Positions 27,583-36,367 of a DNA stretch of 64,000 bases are shown here, in pieces. The stretch is from an uncultured Chthonomonas sp. (lineage in GTDB: Bacteria > Armatimonadota > Chthonomonadetes > Chthonomonadales > CAJBBX01): assembly GCA_903951425.1 (NCBI GenBank), contig CAJBBX010000083.1, positions 53,394-117,393 on the forward strand. The letters run 5' to 3'. The notes under the pieces are model-generated. The model worked only from the letters and a program-made list of their open reading frames with translations. It had not been told where the DNA came from and searched no databases. Made by a program: the position numbers and the translations under genes. Position 1 is the stretch's first letter; each line of letters begins with the position of its first letter.

Positions 27583-29925
27583 CTATCTGGGCGGGTCGCT
27601 CCGGATGCCCTTGCCGGTCACGAACGCCAGGTCCTCGAAGATCACTTCGGCGCCCGGTATGCCTGAACAACCGATGTACAGGCCCTCCAGTGGCGCTCCG
27701 GCCCGGGACATCTCCTGCACCGCCGGGTCCAGTGTGGTGGCGTAGCGGCCGAGGTGCGGGAACTCGCCGAAAGGGATATAGTCGGCCAGGGGGCTGTCGG
27801 GCGCGTCGAACCGGCCCTGGAGCTTGATCACCCACGAGCCGCCCGTCAGCCATCGGACCGTCATGTTCATCTGGCTGCAGCCGGAAGGCAGCAGGAGGCC
27901 GGGGAGGCGCGCCAGTCCCCACTTGGCCTCAGGCGCGAGCTTCACCCGGATGCCGCGCGCGGTGGCGGCCACCGTGGCGCCGTTGACGCCCTGCCAGTTC
28001 TCTGCCCGCCGCCAGATCGTGTCGGACCATGGCAGGGGAGCTGTCGTCCGCGTCTCGGCCGGGCGCCCCGCGACGCTGCGGCGCGAGGCCGGCGCCTGGG
28101 CAGCGAGGTGCATCAGCGTGCCGAGGTCCACGATCTCGAACCGCTCGGGGTCCAGCCGCTTCCGCAGCTCCCCCAGCGCCTCGGGCAGGTCGTTCTGGAG
28201 CCCATAGAACTCCAGGAAGGCGGGGAGGCTTCGCTCGGCGTAGGCCTTGTTCAGGTACTCGAGCAGCTTGTCCCAGTCGATGGTCCAGTGGTTTCCCCCA
28301 ACCTTGCCCCAGGTCATCATCCAGTAGTAGGCCTCGCCGGCGGACAGCACTGGCGTCCGGTTTGGACCCGCGAAGGAGAGCCAGCCGTACCTGTGCGCGC
28401 CGGAGGGCTTGGGGAGGATGCCGCGAACCCCGGGCAACTCCCGCGCCAGCGCGTCGAACGCGTATTGCTGGTTGCTCCCCCAGAGCGAGACATCCCGCAC
28501 GTTCACCGTTTCCCGGATTACCCGCGCGGTGTTGCGGATGTGCTTGTCGACCAGGCCGGGCGGCATGAAGTCCATGTGGACATAACCGGCTCCGCTGGGG
28601 GCGCAGGCGAAGTGATCGGCCGGCGTCTTGGTCATGAAGTAGTAGTCGAACAGGGCCGGGAAGCGAGCCACGAGCAGCGGGTTCAGGTACCAGGTCCGGG
28701 GCACGTCGCAACGCGGCCGGTGGTCGGACCAGTCGAGCCTGGGCGCCTCGTCGCCGTCGAAGCGGGCTAGGGCATCGTAGACCTGGCTGCCCGGCCACCC
28801 CCACCACTGGAGGTTAGCCTTGAGGCCGAGGGTGTCGCCTTCGTTGCTCGTGAAGGCGATGTAGACCTTCTTCTTTGGCCTGTCGACGCGGGGGCGATCG
28901 TCCTGCCGGAACGGCAGCTTCACCAGGGGCTTGACGGCTGCGTGGAACGAGAGGTTGCCCGCGCCCGGCGTGTGGACCATGGAGTGGCCCCAACGGCTCT
29001 GGTCGGCCTCGGCGGTGCCCCAACCGTAGCAGATCGCCGGGGCGCGGAGCTTCCGCATAATCGCGGCGAACGTCGCGGCGTCGTCGGGCGACCCGGCGAG
29101 GCCCGTGCCCTGCGGGTTGGGGCCGCCGGCCACCAGCGTCGATGAAGCCTGGAGGCTGCTGATGTTGTACAGGAACGCCTTCTGGTGGAAGCCCACATCG
29201 GCGCCGATCAGGTAGTCGGGCCACTCGTTGGGTCCCATGAGGTTGTCGGGGAACCTGGCGTCCGGGCAGTATGAGCAGCCGGGGGCGAGCCTCGGGAGGC
29301 AGTTGGCCAGCAGCCAGCCATAGGCGGCGCGGCGCGACGGGAACTGGTTGCGCCCCACGGTCGCCACGATGCGGGCCGCACCGAAGGCGCCCCGATGCCG
29401 GCGGTAGAGGTCGGTCGAGACCGGCACGCAGAAGTTGGCGGAGGCGATGTTGCCCGCCACAAAGTGGTTGTCCGAGTTCGCCGCGTCGTAGAGGATCAGG
29501 CCGTTGAAGTGCGGCACGAGGGTGCGCACGAACGCATCGAAGGACGGCCCCTTGTTGACGAAGCGGAAGCCGTGCTTGTCGCGGTACCAGGCGCGCCAGA
29601 CGTACTCGGTCTTGTAGCCGTAGATCGTGTGGTCGAGCCAGACTAGCGGCCCGCTCCGGTTGACCATCCCCTGGATGGCGTAGCGCGTCCACTTCTCGTC
29701 GAAGAGGGGAAGCAGGCGCGCAGCGGCGCCGGGCGCGAACTGGGGCTCGCCGTGCCAGACGAAGCTCAGGACCTCGCGCGGCTTGAGGCTGAGGTCGCGG
29801 GGCGTGACGCGCCGCGCCGGGAGGCCGTACCAGCCGCGAAGAGGGGCTGCATCGACGCGGCAGGCCGGCGTCACCGTCCCGAGAAGGCCCAGGACGCAGA
29901 GGCCGACGGCGGTCAGTCGGGTCAT
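27583..29925 (-). CDS. Secreted GxGYxYP-family protein (putative glycoside hydrolase)
   Basis: A 780-residue protein with a signal peptide (LTAVGLCVLGLLGTVTPAC). The long central region contains VYIAFTSNEGDTLGLK, PSGAGYVHMDFMPPG (the G-x-G-Y-x element of the GxGYxYP family) and MTWGKVGGNHWTIDWDK. The last ~180 residues are beta-rich and look like a carbohydrate-binding sandwich. The family occurs in Planctomycetes, Bacteroidetes and Armatimonadota and is predicted, not proven, to be glycolytic. The ATG at 29925 has GGAG 6 bases upstream and starts the signal peptide. It follows the rubrerythrin gene on the same strand, separated by a strong hairpin, so it probably has its own promoter. Confidence 0.75.
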   Translation of the reverse strand: MTRLTAVGLCVLGLLGTVTPACRVDAAPLRGWYGLPARRVTPRDLSLKPREVLSFVWHGEPQFAPGAAARLLPLFDEKWTRYAIQGMVNRSGPLVWLDHTIYGYKTEYVWRAWYRDKHGFRFVNKGPSFDAFVRTLVPHFNGLILYDAANSDNHFVAGNIASANFCVPVSTDLYRRHRGAFGAARIVATVGRNQFPSRRAAYGWLLANCLPRLAPGCSYCPDARFPDNLMGPNEWPDYLIGADVGFHQKAFLYNISSLQASSTLVAGGPNPQGTGLAGSPDDAATFAAIMRKLRAPAICYGWGTAEADQSRWGHSMVHTPGAGNLSFHAAVKPLVKLPFRQDDRPRVDRPKKKVYIAFTSNEGDTLGLKANLQWWGWPGSQVYDALARFDGDEAPRLDWSDHRPRCDVPRTWYLNPLLVARFPALFDYYFMTKTPADHFACAPSGAGYVHMDFMPPGLVDKHIRNTARVIRETVNVRDVSLWGSNQQYAFDALARELPGVRGILPKPSGAHRYGWLSFAGPNRTPVLSAGEAYYWMMTWGKVGGNHWTIDWDKLLEYLNKAYAERSLPAFLEFYGLQNDLPEALGELRKRLDPERFEIVDLGTLMHLAAQAPASRRSVAGRPAETRTTAPLPWSDTIWRRAENWQGVNGATVAATARGIRVKLAPEAKWGLARLPGLLLPSGCSQMNMTVRWLTGGSWVIKLQGRFDAPDSPLADYIPFGEFPHLGRYATTLDPAVQEMSRAGAPLEGLYIGCSGIPGAEVIFEDLAFVTGKGIRSDPPR

Positions 29926-29945
29926 GCGGCTCTCCAAGCGCGGGT

Positions 29946-29978
29946 CCTGCCGGACGCCGGGTTCAGGCGTCCGGCAGG
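29946..29978 (-). terminator. Hairpin terminator after the rubrerythrin gene
   Basis: A perfect 13-bp stem (CCTGCCGGACGCC with GGCGTCCGGCAGG) and a seven-base loop lie 60 bases after the rubrerythrin stop. A smaller 7-bp hairpin (30008-30028) sits between it and the stop. Confidence 0.6.
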
Positions 29979-30037
29979 GATCGGGGTCGTCGTCTTCGCG
30001 CCGCCCGGTCCTGCGATGCGAGCAGGACGGCGGTAGC

Positions 30038-30649
30038 TTACTTGACCTTGATGAACTCGTCCTTGGAGCGGGCGCAGACCGGGCAGTCGGTCGGAGCGCT
30101 GCCCTTGTAGGTCGAGCCGCAGACCGGGCAGACGTAGAAGATGGCCTTCGGCTTGGCGGCGGCGAGCTCCTTGAGCGCGGCGGCGTAGAGAACCGCGTGC
30201 TGGCGCTCGGCCGAGATGGCGTAGGTGAACGAGCGGAGGGCGCCGTCCTGCCCTTCGGCCTCGGCCTCCTTGATCATCTTCGGGTACATCACGTCCTTCT
30301 CGTACGTCTCGCCCTTGACGGCATCCTGGATGTTGGCCGCGGTGGCGGCCGGCGTTGCGGTGTACTTCCCGGGCTTCGGGTCGGTCACGCCCAGGTCGAC
30401 GAGCTCGCTCATATGGTTGGCGGCATGGATCTTCTCGGCCGACGACGCGGCTCGGAAGAGGGTTGCGGCGGCTCCGAAGCCCTCCTGGTCGGCTTTCTTG
30501 GCGTAGGCGGCGTACTTGGCGCACGCCGTGGACTCGCCGATGTAGGCGGCCTTCAGGTTCGCTACGGTCTTCTCCGACTGGGCGGCTGCCGGCATCGCGA
30601 TCGCGGAGATCGCGAGCGCTCCCAACGCCGTCCAAAGTCCAACGCGCAT
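30038..30649 (-). CDS. Exported rubrerythrin
   Basis: A 203-residue protein: signal peptide (LWTALGALAISAIAMPAAAQ), a four-helix diiron domain and a C-terminal rubredoxin-like Fe(Cys)4 site (CPVCGSTYKGSAPTDCPVC). Diiron ligands can be seen in AYIGESTACAKY, SAEKIHAANH, ETYEKDVMYP and SAERQHAVLY. Rubrerythrins reduce hydrogen peroxide in the cytoplasm of anaerobes and microaerophiles; an export signal is unusual and implies peroxide defence outside the inner membrane, with an unknown electron donor. AAGGAG lies about 7 bases before the ATG, and inverted repeats occupy the leader. It is transcribed alone, between a DUF6259 glycosidase and the GxGYxYP gene. Confidence 0.9.
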   Translation of the reverse strand: MRVGLWTALGALAISAIAMPAAAQSEKTVANLKAAYIGESTACAKYAAYAKKADQEGFGAAATLFRAASSAEKIHAANHMSELVDLGVTDPKPGKYTATPAATAANIQDAVKGETYEKDVMYPKMIKEAEAEGQDGALRSFTYAISAERQHAVLYAAALKELAAAKPKAIFYVCPVCGSTYKGSAPTDCPVCARSKDEFIKVK

Positions 30650-30665
30650 GGTGGTTCTCCTTTCG

Positions 30666-30682
30666 GGTGCGCCGCGCGCACC
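30666..30682 (-). promoter_or_regulatory. Inverted repeat in the rubrerythrin leader
   Basis: GGTGCGC, three bases and GCGCACC form a 7-bp inverted repeat just upstream of the ribosome site. A second 7-bp hairpin (GGCACGG/CCGTGCC) lies at 30709-30727. Either could be an operator or an RNA control element. The regulator is unknown. Confidence 0.3.
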
Positions 30683-30776
30683 TCAGTTCCGGATGCGGGT
30701 CGCCCCTCGGCACGGGTTTGCCGTGCCCTGTTGAGTATAGCGACTTGGGGCCGCAAGCCGCATGGAGCCCCCTGTC

Positions 30777-33700
30777 CTATCGCGCCTCCAGCCGCACGTC
30801 CGCCCACTGGGCCCAGTCGCAGAGGTTGGCTCCGCTGCTGTCGGTGACGAGGCTCAGGAGGATGGGCTTGCCGGACCAGGCGCGCAGGTCTACGGAGCCC
30901 TGCTGCCAGCCAATCGGGTAGGGCATGGGCAGGTTCCAGACCGCCTGGCCGTTCACCTGCACCTGGAAGGCCACGGCATTGCCTCCCTGGCGCACGCGGG
31001 CGCGGAACGTGAGGCGCAGCGGCTGGGCCGGGAGGCGGAGCGGCCAGTCGAGGACCGTGCGACCCTCGTCCGGCGTGTGGCCGTTGATGACGCGCGTGGG
31101 CCTGCCGTCGATCTCCTCCAGCGTTACCTCGCCGCTCCCGAAGACCGACGCCTCGCGCATGATGCCGCCGGATGCGGATCCGACGATAGGCGGCAGCGCG
31201 GCCAGCTCGACGCCGGGCTCCGCGGGGAGGGCGCGGAAGAGGAGCCCGAACGGCTGCGGGCGCGGCAGCTCGACCTCCAGCACTGCGCCGCCGCCGGGCG
31301 TGGGCTTCGTGCCGACGATGCGGCCGGGGCGGTCGGGATCGCCGAAGCAGGCTTCGGTCGTCCCCCCGGGGCTGTAGACGCTGAGCCGCAGGGGCTGCGC
31401 CGAGGCCTCGCCCAGGTTGATGACCCGAGGCTGGCCCCAGACCGCCCAGTCGAAGCTGACGACACCCTTGGGTCCGGGCGATGTGGAGAGGCGCAGGACG
31501 ATGGAGCGCCCTTTGAAGGCCGTCAGGTCCGCCTCGCGCCAGACCCACTTCCCGCGCAACACGTGCTCCGAGAAGAGGCGGCGGCCGTCGGCGGAGACGA
31601 TGAAGGTCGCTCCGTCGCTCAGCGGCGTCACCTTGTCGTCGGCGGCCTGGCGCGCATCGGTCAGGTCGCCCAGCCCCATGGCGAAGCGGAGAAGGGTCCG
31701 GCCGGACGCCGGGACCGACACCACGTACTCGCCGTAGGTCAAGCCGCCGGCGGTACTGCCCTCATAGGGCGGATGGGCCAGGATGCCCGGAAGGGCCTCG
31801 CCGCCACAGGCCGTCTGGGCCACTTTGAAGGAGGCGCCCGATCCGACGGGCTCCTGCCGCCCGCCGACCAGGATGCCCACGGCCGCCGACGTGGCGTTCT
31901 CCACCAGGTCGGCCACCACGGCGCTCTGGCCCGACAGCACGAAGAGCGCCCGCGCCGGGTTGTCGCGCACCTCCTGCACCACGATGGGGCTGGAGGCCGA
32001 TGTCAGGTGGAGGAGCTTGGGGTTCGGCGGATCGGGGCTGATGGCGTAGAGGCGCTCCGGGTCCAGGCCGAAGAGGCGCTTGCCGTCGAAGGCGCGCCAA
32101 TCCAGTACGGAGCCCTCTCCCTCGTAGGTGTTCACCTTGCCGAAGAGGGCCCAGGCGGGACGGTCGGGTGCGGATCGCGGGGCCAGGCGGCGGCCCGGAG
32201 GCGTGTCGAAGATGGCGCTGACGCCGCGATCGCCGCGCCAGGAGTAGAGCTCGGCCGGGAAGCGGACCTCCTCCGGAGCGGGGATCAGGCCATGCTGCTG
32301 GAAGTAGCGCGCCTCGGAGATGACCAGGTTGGTGCCTTCGGCGCGCGGGTTCAGCGCCCCATCGATGCTCAGGGTCGGCCAGGCGCCCATGCGGTCGAAG
32401 AAGTCGTGGTGGTTCAGGAAGCCGGGCAGGGAGCTCTCTTGCGAGGGCATCCCCAGGTGCCCGTAGAGGCCACAGAAGGGAGAGAAGAGGAGGCCGCGCA
32501 CCGGGTGCATCTGCACACCGGGCGCCTTGCTGAACCAGAAGGGCTCACCGATCTGGGCGAAGGAGCAGGCCAACAGCGTTTCGTTCAGTCCCTCGGTGCC
32601 CAGGGCCACGCCGGGCAGCGCGGCGCGTAGCTCGTTGAGGTAAACCTCCACGCCCCGGGAGCTGCTCATGCCATCGATGTCGCCCTCCACGGTGGAGACC
32701 AGCGTCGGGAAGTCCAGGTGGATCGCGTCGAACCCGACCTCCTCCCAGGCCTTGCGGAAGCGCTCGATCAGCAGCTCCCGCACCGGCGCGGCGGCGGGGT
32801 TGAGGCAGTATATCTGGCAAGGGTCGCCGGGGCGGTCAAGGTACCAGCCCGCCTGCGTGCCGGATGCGCGGTCGGTCTGGATGTACCGCTCCACGCGCGG
32901 CAGGTCGGGGCTCTTTGGGCCGATGCCCACCATGTTGCCGTGGACCATCACTCGATAGCCCAGGCCCTGGACCGCCCGGCTCCACTCCACGAAGCCCTCG
33001 CGCGGCGTGTAGTCCGGGTAGAGCACGTCGTAGGGGAGCTTGCGCCACGTGGGAACGTAGATCAGGGTCTGCCGGGCGTCGACCCGTGAGGCGAGGTCGC
33101 GCAATGCCTGCAGCGTCGTGCTGTTGGGATCGGAGACGCGCACCAGAAGGCGTATCTGCCGCGCCCAGGCGGGGTCGCGCAGGGCGATGGGCTTCCGGCC
33201 CCGGCCCCAGGCCATGCGGGCGCGGTAGGCGAGCGCGGGGACCTTCCAGTCGCCCTTGTGGGCCTGGATGCGCCAGACCGGCGACGTCACGCTCCGTGCG
33301 TCGGCCAGGGCCTGGCGGCTCTCGGTTCCGAAGCTGAGGGTCAGCTCCCGGCCGACGCGCCTTATGGCGAGGCTCTTGTAGATGGCTTCGGGGTCATCAG
33401 CCCAGATGGAGAGCCCGCCGCGTGCGCCCTGCAGCGTGACCTGCGCCGCCTGCCAGTTGGAGGGCCAGTTCCAGAGCAGGGAGCCTGGGCCGCGCATGCC
33501 GTCGATGGCCTGCCCGCCCAGGAACGGGGCCACGATGCGGGCGCGCGCCGCGTCGATGCCCGCCACGCCCCAGTGCGCCGAGAACAGGGCCGCGGCGTCG
33601 CGCTTGCCGGTCAGTTGCACGGTGAGGGAGCCATCCGGCTCGGAGCCGAGGTCCAGAGCGAGGAGGGCGCCGGCGTCGCCGGAGAGCCCGCGGAGGGTCA

Positions 33701-34004
33701 CGCGGACGCCCGCGCCACGCCGAACGGCCGAAACACGCGTGGTGCGGTCCACCGAGGAGGCGCCCTTGGCGTCGCGCAGTGAGGCGGAGCAGGCCGACGT
33801 CGGCTTCGGCGCGAAGAGGCTGTCGCCGCCCGTCAGGTTCGCCACCGAGACCAGCGCGCCGTCGCGGAACGTGGCCCGCAGCGTCTGCGTGGTCACTCCG
33901 ACGGTCCGCTGGTCGGGCGAAACCGTCCAGAATGCGGCCCGGCCCGCAATGGGCAGCACGCCCAGGATAAGAGTCAGCAGCCCCAGCGCGCGTCGCGATC
34001 CCAT
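30777..34004 (-). CDS. Secreted DUF6259-type glycoside hydrolase
   Basis: A 1075-residue protein with a signal peptide (LGLLTLILGVLPIAGRAA). After an N-terminal beta domain come LIYVPTWRKLPYDVLYPDYT, AGWYLDRPGDPCQIYCLNP, EVGFDAIHLDFPT (candidate nucleophile) and VALGTEGLNETLLACSFAQ (candidate acid/base), the layout of DUF6259 proteins, which resemble GH101-type TIM barrels. C-terminal beta domains follow, including a laminin-G-like end (VNGQAVWNLPMPYP). The substrate is unknown; related families release glycans from mucin-like chains. GGGGGA lies 9 bases before the ATG. It is followed on the same strand by the rubrerythrin gene 127 bases away, probably a separate unit. Confidence 0.7.
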   Translation of the reverse strand: MGSRRALGLLTLILGVLPIAGRAAFWTVSPDQRTVGVTTQTLRATFRDGALVSVANLTGGDSLFAPKPTSACSASLRDAKGASSVDRTTRVSAVRRGAGVRVTLRGLSGDAGALLALDLGSEPDGSLTVQLTGKRDAAALFSAHWGVAGIDAARARIVAPFLGGQAIDGMRGPGSLLWNWPSNWQAAQVTLQGARGGLSIWADDPEAIYKSLAIRRVGRELTLSFGTESRQALADARSVTSPVWRIQAHKGDWKVPALAYRARMAWGRGRKPIALRDPAWARQIRLLVRVSDPNSTTLQALRDLASRVDARQTLIYVPTWRKLPYDVLYPDYTPREGFVEWSRAVQGLGYRVMVHGNMVGIGPKSPDLPRVERYIQTDRASGTQAGWYLDRPGDPCQIYCLNPAAAPVRELLIERFRKAWEEVGFDAIHLDFPTLVSTVEGDIDGMSSSRGVEVYLNELRAALPGVALGTEGLNETLLACSFAQIGEPFWFSKAPGVQMHPVRGLLFSPFCGLYGHLGMPSQESSLPGFLNHHDFFDRMGAWPTLSIDGALNPRAEGTNLVISEARYFQQHGLIPAPEEVRFPAELYSWRGDRGVSAIFDTPPGRRLAPRSAPDRPAWALFGKVNTYEGEGSVLDWRAFDGKRLFGLDPERLYAISPDPPNPKLLHLTSASSPIVVQEVRDNPARALFVLSGQSAVVADLVENATSAAVGILVGGRQEPVGSGASFKVAQTACGGEALPGILAHPPYEGSTAGGLTYGEYVVSVPASGRTLLRFAMGLGDLTDARQAADDKVTPLSDGATFIVSADGRRLFSEHVLRGKWVWREADLTAFKGRSIVLRLSTSPGPKGVVSFDWAVWGQPRVINLGEASAQPLRLSVYSPGGTTEACFGDPDRPGRIVGTKPTPGGGAVLEVELPRPQPFGLLFRALPAEPGVELAALPPIVGSASGGIMREASVFGSGEVTLEEIDGRPTRVINGHTPDEGRTVLDWPLRLPAQPLRLTFRARVRQGGNAVAFQVQVNGQAVWNLPMPYPIGWQQGSVDLRAWSGKPILLSLVTDSSGANLCDWAQWADVRLEAR

Positions 34005-34064
34005 TGGTGGTGTCCCCCTACGCAGGCAGGATACCCAAGGGTGGTTGCGGCCGGGCGGCCGATG

Positions 34065-34697
34065 CTACTCGCGCCGCGAGATCGTCACTGCGGCTGAGGC
34101 CTGCGTGGCGGGGAGGCCGAACGTGACGTAACGGCGCTCGCCGATCCTGTGTACCCTGGATCGCAGAGGGGTCGTTCCCAGTTGAACTTGCGCCGCCGGC
34201 CATGCCGCCGGGAGGAGCATGCGCACCCTCGCTGCACACCGTAGCGGAGTGTCGATGCGGAGGGTGCGCGGCCCGATTGCGGCCGGAGCGCCTACTCTCA
34301 CCCGAAGCGGATGCTCGCCGATCCGGCATGCGATTTCGCCGGAGCCTTCCAGCGACGGTTCGATGCACAACATCCGCGCGGGGGCGTCGTAGCGGATACC
34401 GAACAGCCCCTCAACGAGCGCCTGAATGTAGGACGACGAGGCGCCCGCGTAGTGGAAGGCGCCCTTGCGCGAACCGACGGCGTCGTCCTCGTAGTACTCC
34501 GCGAAGCCGCCGTCGCGGCCGGCCACCTCGGCCTGGGCGCGGAGCATCCGCCGCGCGAGGGCCGGATACCCCAGCCGGTAGAGGGCGATGGGGTACTTGT
34601 TGGAGAACCAGGTCCAGACGTCGCCGTTGTGGTAGCCCCCGCCGTCGAAGATGCCGTTGCGGCAGAAGAAGCCGTCAGGATAGGGTGGTGCGACCAT
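34065..34697 (-). pseudogene. C-terminal fragment of amber-split (alpha/alpha)6 glycosidase
   Basis: A 210-residue open frame from an ATG at 34697. It continues in frame the protein that stops at 34719: without the TAG the chain would read SIAKSE, the stop, then GLKVWGRMVAPPYPDGFFC. It includes GGGYHNGDVWTWFSNKYPIAL and FAEYYEDDAV, the last helices of an (alpha/alpha)6 barrel, plus a C-terminal beta sandwich. No ribosome site precedes the ATG, so independent translation is doubtful. The fold resembles amylo-alpha-1,6-glucosidase or GH63/GH78-like enzymes; the family is not certain. Confidence 0.7.
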
Positions 34698-34718
34698 CCG
34701 GCCCCAGACCTTCAGGCC

Positions 34719-35660
34719 CTATTCGCTCTTCGCGATCGACTGCATGAGCCGCCCTGCGCGCGTCGCGCTGTCCGGTATCTCGTAGACCAGCGCCATCATG
34801 TTGTCGACTACCGGGAAGCGCGTGTCGCTCCGGACGGCGCAGGCCTGCATGGCGGCATCCGTGGTCACCGGGGTGCGCAGGATGGCAGGCTCATAGCGCC
34901 CCCTTGCCTTGATCCAGAGATGCCGGTTGATGGCCCCGCGCAGTTCGGCGGACCTGGCCCGGCAGCTCCGGGCCTCCGCGTTCGCGCCGAGGTCGGCCTC
35001 CAGCTCCGATGCCTCCCGGTACGCCGCCACATACAGGATGTTGAAGTAGACGTGCGCCGTGGTGCGCGGCACGGCATGGTCGATGCTCACGTCGCTGTTG
35101 GGAGGTCCGTATGTCGCGAGGATGAGGCCGGTCCCGGCATCGCGCCGAACCTCCAGCGATGCCAGCGCCCTGCGGACGGCGGGAAGCTGCTGCACCACGA
35201 AGCTACGGTCTGCGTAGCACTTCCAGAGCACATGGCAGGCGTGCGTGAAGGTGTAGGCGCTTTCCATGTCGCGGTTCTGCTTGCGGTCCTGCGCCAGATC
35301 GTACCGGACACCGAAGTCCGGCACGCCCTCCTTGCCCCAGAAGGCCATGGGTATATTGCCGTCCGGCTCTTGGGCTGCGGCGAACTTCGTCACGACGGCG
35401 CGCAGGCGGTCCCGGCAGTCGGCGCCCGTATACCTGTAGGCGTCCGCCGTGAAGACACTGTCCGTAAGCCAGATGCCGTCGTAGTGGCCGACCGAGTCCG
35501 GCACGAATGCCGGCCCGCTCCGGCAGGCATCGATATCCCGCACCGCGATGGAGGCGGCGCGGCTCAACGCGGGCTCAACGGTGACCGAGAAGTCGCTCGC
35601 GGAATCGGGCAGCGCCGCGCAAGCAAGGGTCGCGATCGCAAGAGCACAGAGCGTGAGCAC
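34719..35660 (-). pseudogene. N-terminal part of amber-split secreted (alpha/alpha)6 glycosidase
   Basis: About 313 residues from a GTG at 35660, chosen because GGGAG lies 8 bases upstream and a signal peptide follows (VLTLCALAIATLACAALP). The body has SVGHYDGIWLTDSVFTADAY, EPDGNIPMAFWGK and MESAYTFTHACHVLWKC, helical-barrel motifs with likely acidic catalytic residues. It ends at TAG 34721-34719, and the reading frame continues without shift into the 34065-34697 fragment. One base change would restore a full ~530-residue enzyme. Whether this is a mutation, a sequencing error or stop-codon readthrough is unresolved. Confidence 0.7.
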
Positions 35661-35764
35661 CGGGTGCGCTCCCTTCCGGGCGTGGCCGAACCGCCGCGCC
35701 TTCGGCAGAGTATAGCCAACGGGGACGTCGGTCGACACGAGGGGCAGACGCGGTCCGGCCGAAT

Positions 35765-36031
35765 CTACTCCCTGACCCTCCGCAGCACCGGCACGGTGGC
35801 CAGGCCGAAGGCGTCACGGCCGTCGACCGGGAGCCGCGCGCCCTTCTCGGCGAACCGGTAGGTGCGGCCGGTCAGCGGCCCGTCCACGGTCAGGGCGGTG
35901 GCGCCGATGTACTCAAACTCGACCGCAGACGACACGTCCAGGCTCGCCGGACGCACGGTCGCCCGGACGCTTGGGGTTCCTACGGAGACGGCGCGGCGGG
36001 CTTCACCGCAGCATGGCCTATTGCTTCCCAT
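35765..36031 (-). CDS. Small phage-associated-type protein
   Basis: An 88-residue protein. The central part FEYIGATALTVDGPLTGRTYRFAEKGARLPVD and the end VPVLRRVRE resemble small proteins found between structural genes of phages and prophages (pattern Y-x-G-x-T-x-L-x-V-x-G-P-x-(S/T)-G-x-x-Y-R-F). The function is unknown there too. Its first 14 bases overlap the end of the DUF1360 gene, so the two are translated from one transcript. No terminase, portal or integrase is nearby. Confidence 0.5.
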   Translation of the reverse strand: MGSNRPCCGEARRAVSVGTPSVRATVRPASLDVSSAVEFEYIGATALTVDGPLTGRTYRFAEKGARLPVDGRDAFGLATVPVLRRVRE

Positions 36032-36356
36032 CGGGGGGATCCTCGGTGTAGGTGATCGGCGGCGACACGGCCTCGTCGCGCGACGTGACCCGTTCCAGCA
36101 GGATGGCGCCGGCCGAGAACGCGAGCCACAGGAGGCCGCGCATGAGCCGATCGCGCCCGATGATGAGCGCGAACGGCGCCGATACCCAAAGGCTCAGGCA
36201 CTGGAAGCAGTCCATCAACTGCCCCCAGAAGCCTGAGCCCGCGGCCTTGCGTAGTGCGACCAGCACCCGCCCCGGGCCGTCCTCGGCGTTCAGCAGATGC
36301 GTGATCCGCCAAACGCCGAGTATGCCCAGTGTGAGGGCCAGGTAACCCGGCTCCAT
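36018..36356 (-). CDS. DUF1360-like small membrane protein
   Basis: A 112-residue protein with an N-terminal hydrophobic helix (YLALTLGILGVW) and one or two more helices (LMDCFQCLSLWVSAPFALII, LLWLAFSAGAILL). The segment ITHLLNAEDGPGRVLVALRK and the C-x-x-C in DCFQCL match DUF1360, a family of unknown function found in sporulating bacteria and phages. It starts 11 bases after the stop of the large gene at 36368 and overlaps the next small gene by 14 bases, so the three genes form one unit. Confidence 0.65.
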   Translation of the reverse strand: MEPGYLALTLGILGVWRITHLLNAEDGPGRVLVALRKAAGSGFWGQLMDCFQCLSLWVSAPFALIIGRDRLMRGLLWLAFSAGAILLERVTSRDEAVSPPITYTEDPPDGKQ

Positions 36357-36367
36357 GTGGCTGACGG

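Noticed and set aside
34719..34721. Pyrrolysine at the UAG codon
   Set aside because: No pyl genes are in the window and this enzyme fold is not known to use pyrrolysine; mutation or sequencing error is simpler.
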